Shown here one piece after another: positions 56,201 through 64,000 of a stretch of 64,000 bases of DNA. The stretch covers positions 328,087,090 to 328,151,089 of the forward strand of contig NC_061514.1 of assembly GCF_022539505.1 (NCBI RefSeq), given 5' to 3'. The position numbers and the translations under genes are program-made. Below the pieces are notes generated by a model. The model had not been told where the DNA came from. It was given only the letters and a program-made list of their open reading frames with translations, and searched no databases. Every line of letters starts with the position of its first letter. Positions within the stretch are counted from its first letter, which is position 1. The DNA is from Lolium rigidum (Eukaryota; Streptophyta; Magnoliopsida; Poales; Poaceae).

Positions 56201-59200
56201 AGGGAGTCGGTATCGTCGTTAAAAACCATTTGTGCCAAGGTTGACTTGCCGCTGCCTGGAAACCCGAATATTGGTAGAATGATGCAGCCAAGGGGCCGAT
56301 GTGTGACATTTCTCGCAGAAGATAGCAGCACCGCCAGTATCCTCTGTTTATTTAACGCCCTTCCGATAACAGATGTTTCTTCAAAACATGGTATTGTTGC
56401 CCGTTGGTCCAAAACTTGCCATCGCAGCTGGGTGAATGCATTCTCTAACACAGAAATGTAGGAATGCCAGTACTCCTTTAGCCTTATCACTTCATTCTTC
56501 ATGGCAAGGCGGGGGAACATCCTTGTCATCTGCAATAATCTCCATCATTAGTTATATATCTTGCTTAGGGAAACATCAACTTATCCAGCAAGAGGAAAGA
56601 ACTAGTTGCCCGTTCTGGTTGGACTGGTGGTCTGGGCGATTACCGCTGCGTGAGCGATACCCCAAGCTGTTCGGTTGTTGTTCTCTCCCCTTCTTGATGG
56701 TGCATTCGGCCCGCGATGGAGAGGGCTGGCGTATCCATTTCCGTAGGCAGTTCGGCATGGTCGAGATGGTGGAGTGGGATAACCGGACCAGAGAGATAGA
56801 GGGGTTTGCGCCCTCCGAGGAGGTGGACGGGGTCTCCTGGAGTTTGGAGGCCTCGGGAGCTTATTCGGCTCGTTCCCTCTATGTCCGTCTATCGCAGGGG
56901 GCAGCGGTGATGCACTTTAAAGAGGTTTGAAGTCTGCACGTGCCGCCGAGGATCAAGATCTTCCTCTAGCAGTTGATTAGGGGTCGGCTACCAAGTGCAG
57001 AGCAGATTGCCAAGAGGCAGGGCCCAACCAATGGTGACTGTGGCCTTTGTGACGAGGTTGAGGATTGTAGCCATATCTTTTTTGGTTGCTCCTTAGCCAG
57101 ATTCATGTGGGCAGCGATCAGGGAGATACTGCACTGTGATTGGAACTGTTAGAATATAAGTTGTATTAGGTTAAGAGTCCTAGTTGGTTTTGATATAGGA
57201 CTAGGTCGGTGCCTAAGTCCCTATATATATCTCTTGTAACCGGCACAATACAATCATCAATTATCAATCCTATACAATTCTACATGGTATCAGATTAGTT
57301 TCGATTCTAGGGCATGGCTCCCACGCCCCCTACCCCGCCGCCGCCGCCCCCTCCGGGATTCTTCGAGTGGCGCAACGCCATGGCCGCCGCCGCCGCCGCA
57401 AAAACTTCCACCTCCGCCCAACCCCCTCCTACCAACACCACCGCCATCTCCTTTACCGACACTATCGCCGATATTAGCCCCTATATCCCCATAACTCTAG
57501 ACCTCGCTGCTCACAACTACTACCATTGGCGTCACCTCTTCGACGTCCACCTCGGGCGATGCAATCTCCGATCTCACGTTGCTGCCGACGCTCGCCCTCA
57601 ACCTCATGATTCACGAGTGGGTCAAGGACGATCTCGCCATTGTCCAATGGATTTACATGCGCGTCTCCACCGAAATCTTCAATCTCGTGCACCGTGATGG
57701 TGCCTCCGCCGCCGATCTCCGGACAGCTCTTCGTCGGCTCTTCCAGGACAACGTCGACGCTCGCGCCAACATTCTCCACACCGAGCTTCGAACACGGTGC
57801 AAGGCGATTCACCCGTCGGTGTCCACCGTCAACGCCTCAAGGCGATCGCGGACGAACTCCGTGAACTTGGTGATCCGATCGACGATCGTCGGCTCATCAA
57901 CGTCCTCCTCGTCGGTCTTAGCGAGCGGTTTGAGAAACAGGCCTCCTTCATCCCTATGATGCGCCCGCGCCCTCGTTCGCCGAGGTTCGCTCGATGCTCC
58001 AGTGGGCCGACCGAGCTCAAACTACCAAGGACTCCCGTCCGCAGCTCTTCATCGCTGCTCCTCGCCCGCCCGCGCCACCGCCGACACAGCCCACCTCCAC
58101 CAATGGCTCCTCCTCAACCATCGAGCCGGCGTCCAAGTCCCAACTACCGGGGTCGCAACCCTAAACCGCCGCAGCTTCGTACGGCGCCTACCCCTCCTCC
58201 GCCCTCGGCTCCACCGCCCGCACCACCAATCGCACCAACGCCGCCCCTCGGATGGCGTCCTTCTCCTCGATCCGTGGACCGGACTAGTCCGGGCGTGGCC
58301 CATGCCCCGGTCCGCCCCGACGCCCTACGGTGCTCCTCCGGCTTACACCGGCAGCCGGCGGCCCGGCGCCCGCCCTCATGCCGGTGCCCCCGTCCCGGCC
58401 CCACGGCAGCCGACGGCCGCGTTCCACGTCGCCCCCGCCTACAACGCTCCTCCTTATGCACCCTATGGCGCCGCTCGGTCCCCTACATGCCGCAGCCCAA
58501 TATGTCGCAGTACAATGATGGTGGCTCGTCTATACGCCGATGCCGGCCCTTCGCCGACGCCTCCATACCCGCCGGCTCCCATGTCTACACCGGCCTCTAC
58601 TTCGACTCCGAGCCGGGACCAAGCTGCCTTTATTCAAGCCATGAACAACTTTGCTGCACAAGGAAACTCGAGTACGGATTGGATTTTCGATATCGGTGCT
58701 TCTAGTCATATGTCCGCATCAAGTAACTTGCTCTCTTCTTGCACACCGTCGCCTTTTCCCTCTATTACTCTCGGTGATGGATCATGCATTCCTATTTATC
58801 GCGTCGGTCAAGCCCAAATTCCATCCCCAATCCAACCATTGCTTCTTCGTGATGTTCTTGTAGCTCCCGCATTAATCAAAAATCTAATCTCCGTTCGCCA
58901 ACTCACCACCGATAATCTTGTTTCCGTTGAATTTGACCCCTTTGGTTTGTCTCGTGAAGGATTACCGGACCAAGACCGAGATCGCTCGATTCAATAGCTC
59001 CGGTGATTTATACTCGCTTCATGGTGCTCCGCCGCCGCCTCTCCAACGTCTATGATGGCCTCTATTGCTCTATGGCATCAACGTCTCGGCCATCCCAACA
59101 ATAATGTGTTATCTACACTTCTTAGTGAATTTTCCATCCCTTGTAATAGAGATTCTCATGATTCTTCTATGTGCCGATCATGTCAATTAGGAAAACATGT

Positions 59201-62200
59201 TCGTCTTCCCTTTAGCTCCTCTCGATCCTCTAGTACCTTTCCCTTTGAATTACTTCATTGTGATCTTTGGACATCACCAATCGAAAGTGTTTCGGTTTTA
59301 AGTATTATCTTGTTATTCTTGATGATTTCACACATTATGTTTGGACCTTTCCTTTACGCAACAAATCGACGTTCACAATATATTTCTCAACTTTCGGCGC
59401 TATGTCTCTCGTTCACTTCTTCCTCCCCATTAGATTTATACAATGCGATAATGGTCGTGAATTTGACAACTTTAAAAATCGAAATTTCTTTCTTCAATAC
59501 GGAATTCTCTTACGCTTCTCCCGCCCCTATACCTCTCCACAAAATGGCAAGGCCGAGCGTTCCCTTCGCACTCTTAATGACATCATTCGCACTCTACTTA
59601 TTCAATCTTCTATGCCTCCGAAATTTTGGGCCGAAGCCCTCCACACGGCTACCTATCTCCTTAACATTCGACCATCCAAAGTCACTTCTCACACCACGCC
59701 ATACTTCTCCTTATTTCTTTCTCACCCAAACTACTCCGACATTCGTGTCTTCGGTTGTCTCTGTTTTCCTAACTCCTACTCCACTTCTCCTCACAAACTT
59801 TCACCTCGCTCTATCCCATGTGTCCACCTAGGTTTTTCTGATGAACACAAAGGGTACCGTTGCCTCGATCTTGTTAGTGGACGTGTTCATGTCTCTCGTC
59901 ATGTAACCTTTGCTCGAACATATTTTCCCTTTCTCCGAGCGTCAACCTCCGGACCCTACCCCATCCACCTTATCTCCCACCCCCTCGTCGCAATATTCTT
60001 CCTCTCTCTCAACTATCCCATCCCGCTCGCCGCTCCTCGTCGCGGCAACGACAACCTCGCCGAGTTCTCTCGCCGCGGCGGCCCGCTCCTCGCCGCGCCC
60101 TCTCTTGCCGCCACCATCGACCTCTCGCCACCGTTGCCTTCCTCAACAACTTCCGCGTCCGCTTCTTCCGCTGCGCCGGGCGCGGATTCTTCATCACCCA
60201 CACCTCCTCCTCACGCTATTTCCGTTCCGGAACCTACTAATGATCATCCCATGCGTACCCGTGGCAAATCTGGCTTTCGTTTACCTCCCAAAGATCGTCT
60301 CAATCTCCACGTCTCTCGTATCTTCCTCTCTCCCAAAATCCTACAAATCAGCTCTCCTCGATCCTAATTGGGCCGCAGCTATGAAAGATGAATATGATGC
60401 TCTCATTCAAAATAACACATGGCAACTAGTTCCTCGTCCATCAAACACTAATATAGTATCCGGTAAATGGGTTTTTCGACACAAATTTAATTCCAATGGA
60501 AGTCTTGCACGCTACAAAGCTCGATGGGTCCGTCGTGGTTACTCTCAACAACACGGCATCGATTATGATGAGACTTTCTCCCCGGTTGTCAAACCCGACG
60601 ACTATTCGCACCGTTCTTACCATCGCCGTCTCTTCTTCTTGGCCAATCCATCAACTTGATGTCAAAAACGCTTTTCTTCATGGATCTCTTCAAGAAACAA
60701 GTTCATCGTCAAGCAACCTCTTGGCTTTGAACATTCTTCATATCCCGATCATGTTTGTCTCCTTAACAAATCTCTCTATGGCCTTAAACAAGCACCAAGG
60801 GCTTGGTTTCAACGTTTTTCCACTTATGCTCAAACCATTGGTTTCACTCCTTCCCGTTCGACACTTCTCTCTTCATCTTTCATCACAATACCGACATCGC
60901 TTATCTTCTTCTATATGTAGATGATATTATTCTCACAGACCTTCTTCCCAACGCCTTTTAGATCATATTCTCTCTCTTCTTCGCTCGTAATTTTCTATGT
61001 CCGATTTAGGTCTTCTTCATCACTTCTTAGGTATTGCTCGTCATGCGTGACTCTTCCGGTCTTTTCTTGTCTCAACGACGAGTACACTCTCGATCTTCTT
61101 TCTCGTGCCGGCATGCTTGATTGTCAACCGTCCCGTACTCCGACTCGATACAGGTTCCAAACTTTCTGCCGACGGTGATCCCTTTTCGATCCTTCTCTCT
61201 ATCGTAGTCTCACCGGTGCCCTTCAGTATCTTACTCTTACTCGTCCCGAAATTTCTTTTTCCGTTCAACAAGCCTCGTTTATACATGCATGATCCTCGTG
61301 TTCCACACTATAACCATGTCAAACGTATCCTTCGGTATCTCAAAGGCACATTAGATTTAGGTCTTCACATAAACACATCCTCTCCCACCTCTTTGATTGC
61401 TTACTCGATGCAGTACGGGCTGGTTGTCCCGATACTCGACGTTCCACATCCGGATTTTGTGTTTTTCTTGGTAACAATTTGGTTTCTTGGTCTTCCAAAA
61501 GGCAGGTTACGGTCTCTCGCTCGTCGGCCGAAGCTGAGTATCGTGCCGTGGCTCATGTGGTTGCTCGAAACGGTTTGGTTGCGCCAGCTTGCCGTTGTCG
61601 GAGCTGCATCGTCCTATTGATCAAGCTACTATTGTTTATCGTGATAATATTTCAGCTGTTTACATGTCGTGGAATCTCGTTCAACGACCGTCGCACCAAG
61701 CATATAGAGATCGACATTCATTTTGTTCGCGAGAAGGTGGCTCTTGGTCAAGTTCGTGTTCTACACGTTCCGACTTCGCTCAGCTTTGTCGATATCTTCA
61801 CGAAAGGCTTGGCGACTACTCCGTTCCAAGACATTCGGTTCGGTCTCAACGTCGTCGAGCCTACCGTTGATACCGCGGGGGATGTTAGAATATAAGTTGT
61901 ATTAGGTTAAGAGTCCTAGTTGGTTTTGATATAGGACTAGGTCGGTGCCTAAGTCCCTATATATATCTCTTGTAACCGGCACAATACAATCATCAATTAT
62001 CAATCCTATACAATTCTACAGGAACCCAGCAGGGGCCGGCGAATTCTTAGCGATTTCTGAGGGTCTTTCCGCCCGATACCGTAGACTTGTTTGGTTTGCT
62101 TTCGCCGCGCAATGTTGGGCCCTTTGGAACGTTATGAATAAGATGATTTTTGATGGCTCGTTTATCACTAACCCGGCTGATGTTCTCTACAAAATGCTCA

Positions 62201-63587
62201 TTTATATGCAGCAATGGCGGATGCTGGTGAAGTCGAGGGATAGAAGCCTGCTGGACGCGGCGATGGAGGAGATCAAGCGTCTTCATTCCAGCCAAAGGGA
62301 GCAAGCCCAAGCCTGAGTGTTTTTTCTTTATCTTTGTATCTGGTTCAGGACTTGTGTTGGCTGTGGGTGTGTTTTTTCGGACGACCTGGGGCTGGGAGCT
62401 CTCCGATGTGTGTGCTATGTGTGCTGCATGGTTTGTATGTTGAGGATTCTGTCAGTTGTGGCTTTATTAAGTTAAAGCAGGGCCTTAGGACCTTACCTCT
62501 AAAAAGTCGCGATTGAATACTTCCTTGCCCCGAAAAAGGATGTAATTCTTTTTTATAGGCTCATCAGCCTAGCTTGCCATAAAACATCAGCAATCACAAA
62601 AACGGGTTAAACTAGATTCAGCGCACTGGTGCAAAAAAATATTTAAATGAAATATTATCTATCGGTCAACAGAATTGTTTCAATCTTTGCTCTGTGTTTT
62701 GTGGTCGTAGAGGGGAACTCTTTTTTTCCTTCAAATCAAAAAAAGAGGGGAACTCTTTTTTGTTCTTTTCTTTTTGAGGGTAGTACAGGACTCCTTTACA
62801 CAACACACCGGCTGTGGCACAACTCGCCCCCACTGCCGGCAGAAAGGGGTATTTTCATCTGATTTTCTGTTACTTACTTGCTCTGTTTCATTGTATGTAG
62901 ACATATTTTGTGCATATATATATATATAATCTGCGATGAAAATTATGAAACGGATGGGGTAACTATTTCCTTTTTAATTAATATATTGGGCAAAAACTTT
63001 TGCTGCATCTTAGAAAAGGCAACGGAGCCAACCCAGGTAGAACTTTTGCTTATGGGGCTGTCTGGCAAAGACCATACAAGTCTCGATTCCGTGAGAGCCG
63101 TTCAATACTGGTGCCAGGAGATAGTCTGTGAGAAGTTAGTGTAATGGTGTTTGCCTTTGGTACCCCAGTTATGTAATGCTCATGTGGCTATTTCTAGTTG
63201 TGCCTCCCAGTTTTCCTTTTTGTGTTTGTAAGACTATGCCTTAACTGTTGAGTTCACAGCTCGCTGGAACTTTGTGACATTTGGTTGCATTTTAATGGAA
63301 CCTGGGTTTCACCCCTTTTTATCTAAAAAAGGTAAGGTGTCAAGGTTACTAATAACGTATTTTGTCTTTCCTAGTTTAAATTTTAGTGACAAAATTTACA
63401 CTAAAAACAAAATGCATTATAAATAAGATTTAGATGGGATCTCACTTGACACTCTAGCTAGAAGAAAACAAAGGAAAAGGGACAAGGCATCAACTTAGCT
63501 GGGATAAAAACATAGAGGAAATGCAAACACAGCACACCGTGCGTGATTAGCGGATGAGCCGACTAAGTTGTATAGACGTTCTTCTTT

Positions 63588-63619
<32 letters not shown>

Positions 63620-63906
63620 CGGCGTGTTAATGTACATACCGTTACAGCAGCCGATGCCCTCGTGTCTTGCAACTCGTCGACCATGTCCATGATCCTGTAG
63701 GCGGCTTGCCTGACCTGCCGCAGCCATTCCGTCGAGAAATTGCGATACAACAGCTGCATCTCGGCTTTCTCCAGCACCGGCTGGATGAGCTCAAGCGCAT
63801 CCAACATCTCCCGCAGGTCACCGGTGAAGTTCAAATGCACCACGGCTTCATCTCCTATGGTGGATCTGAGCTTTGCACAGGCCCTCTGGACGATGGCTTG
63901 GGACAT
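53260..63906 (-). CDS. CC-NB-ARC-LRR immune receptor (NLR), four exons, 1033 aa
   Basis: Intracellular immune receptor of the CNL class; such proteins bind ADP/ATP and trigger defence after sensing pathogen effectors. Exons (minus strand): 63906-63640, 56529-55348, 55094-53515, 53332-53260. All introns are GT-AG and phases join exactly (267, 1182, 1580 and 73 nt; stop TAG 53262-53260). Residues 1-89: Rx_N-type coiled coil (AYRIMDMVDEL in the EDVID position). NB-ARC: P-loop GFPGSGKST at 178-186, kinase-2 VLLVLDDLW at 267-275, RNBS-B KVDVIVTTS at 295-303, GLPS (GLPL position) at 356-359, RNBS-D CFAYFAIFP at 423-431, and MHEL at 497-500 where MHD is usual. From about 560 to 1000: leucine-rich repeats such as LPESFGNLVNLSHVDLSCC. 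Intron 1 is 7.1 kb and contains a LINE and a copia; introns 2 and 3 are 253 and 182 nt. The last exon is inferred from splice signals and phase only. I do not recognise a named resistance gene. Expression is not shown by the sequence. Confidence 0.85.
57147..57284 (+). repeat. 5' LTR of the young copia (138 bp)
   Basis: Very short LTR containing tatatatat near 57222 as a TATA-like signal. Identical to 61883-62020. Confidence 0.9.
57314..61895 (+). pseudogene. Copia polyprotein (gag-protease-integrase-RT-RNase H), frameshifted
   Basis: Starts at ATG 57314 (MAPTPPTPPPPPPPGFFEW). Gag continues in other frames (HEWVKDDLAIVQWIYMRV; GLSERFEKQASFIPMM). A Pro-rich linker follows, then protease (WIFDIGASSHMSAS, where the usual catalytic DSGAS reads DIGAS), an integrase zinc finger (LWHQRLGHPNN... 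CRSCQLGKH) and integrase core (VILDDFTHYVWTFPL, IRFIQCDNGREFDN, SPQNGKAERSLRTL). RT follows (WAAAMKDEYDALIQNNTWQL, LDVKNAFLHGSL, LLYVDDIILT near 60905-60935) and RNase H (SWSSKRQVTVSRSSAEAEYR, TKHIEIDIHFVREKV). The order is copia. At least six frame changes and a Ser-to-Ile change in the protease motif mean the copy cannot make a full polyprotein as read here. Confidence 0.85.
61883..62020 (+). repeat. 3' LTR of the young copia (138 bp)
   Basis: Identical to the 5' LTR. Preceded by the purine-rich gcgggggat and followed by the GGAAC duplication. Confidence 0.9.
62541..63588. other. Rest of NLR intron 1, with a possible second LINE-like tail
   Basis: No clear gene. A plus-strand frame ends at 63142-63144 with EPTQVELLLMGLSGKDHTSL and is followed by UTR-like sequence that closes with ttaatggaacctgggtttca and a short A run near 63326-63332. 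This resembles a degenerate LINE or captured-gene 3' end. I do not recognise the protein. Confidence 0.3.
63589..63618 (+). repeat. A30 homopolymer just inside NLR intron 1
   Basis: Thirty A on the plus strand; in the NLR transcript this is a U30 run starting about 20 nt after the first splice donor. It may be the tail of a retroposed sequence. U-rich tracts near plant donors can aid splicing, but this is inference. Confidence 0.6.
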
Positions 63907-64000
63907 GGCTACTTCTTGCTCCTACAGAGCTCTCTATGTTTCTGGTCAAACGATGGGAGTACATAGAGAGAGTGAGAGTGGACGAATCACTCCGGGGTTG

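Larger units (their letters stand above)
57147..62020 (+). mobile_element. Young copia retrotransposon (4.87 kb) in NLR intron 1
   Basis: LTRs at 57147-57284 and 61883-62020, 138 bp each and identical base for base, with TG...CA ends (TGTTAGAATAT...ATTCTACA). Perfect 5-bp target duplication GGAAC (57142-57146 and 62021-62025). The primer-binding site TGGTATCAGA at 57285 fits initiator tRNA-Met. Polypurine tract gcgggggat at 61874-61882. Identical LTRs point to a recent insertion. It is antisense to the NLR. Confidence 0.92.
56590..62540 (+). mobile_element. LINE C-terminal fragment in NLR intron 1, split by a copia
   Basis: Left part 56590-57146 encodes (with one stop and frame changes) FWLDWWSGRLPLRERYPKLF, then VPPRIKIFL and a zf-RVT knuckle (GDCGLCDEVEDCSHIFFGCS). 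Right part 62021-62540 continues in frame with ALWNVMNKMIFDGSF and stops at 62314-62316. The two parts join across the copia and its GGAAC duplication. It lacks endonuclease and RT core, so it is a 5'-truncated copy. The A-rich 3' end is eroded and boundaries are approximate. Confidence 0.7.

Noticed and set aside
1..64000. tRNA, rRNA or other structural RNA genes
   Set aside because: I looked for cloverleaf-like and rRNA-like segments and found none I could support by eye.

Overview
The window is plant nuclear DNA from a grass, most likely a Triticeae-type genome (wheat, barley or rye relatives). This rests on my recognition of several repeat types: a gypsy LTR that starts TGATACGTCTCCAACG, a SIRE/Maximus-type copia LTR, CACTA ends reading CACTACAAGAAA, and Stowaway-like MITEs. 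I could not run a database search, so family names are lineage-level only. About 85% of the window is transposable elements nested inside one another. One intact protein-coding host gene is visible, at the right end.

Layout. 1-2540: unannotated intergenic DNA with one MITE-like stretch. 2540-4720: AT-rich TTCAAA tracts alternating with GC-rich islands that carry CCGACC/GGTCGG palindromes. 4957-5892 (-): a broken copy of a repetitive ORF. 5999-50336: a large nest. Its outer layer is a SIRE/Maximus-like copia (gag, protease and integrase remnants; no reverse transcriptase). Into it inserted (a) gypsy A, minus strand, 7722-42224, with gag-protease only, and (b) an L1-type LINE, 42921-47706, with 15-bp target duplications and a poly-A tail. 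Gypsy A was split by a 17.7-kb CACTA element (12279-29972), and its 5' LTR was split by gypsy B (32257-40953, target duplication ATTGT). The CACTA element carries three sizeable tandem arrays (135, 517 and 669 bp), a shorter 34-bp array, a LINE fragment, an assembly gap and a frameshifted PTTA/En-Spm-type gene. Gypsy B has two LTRs in tandem at its 5' end, a gag gene without pol, and an antisense acidic ORF.

50337-53259: an LTR fragment, a B3-domain pseudogene, a 100-bp triplication derived from an NLR first exon, and two related Stowaway-like MITEs.

53260-63906 (-): a four-exon CC-NB-ARC-LRR (NLR) immune receptor gene. Every splice site is GT-AG and the phases join into one reading frame of 1033 codons. 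Its 7.1-kb first intron holds a LINE fragment, itself split by a copia element (57147-62020) with two identical 138-bp LTRs and a GGAAC target duplication. Transposons therefore dominate the window, and the NLR is the only gene with a plausible host function.
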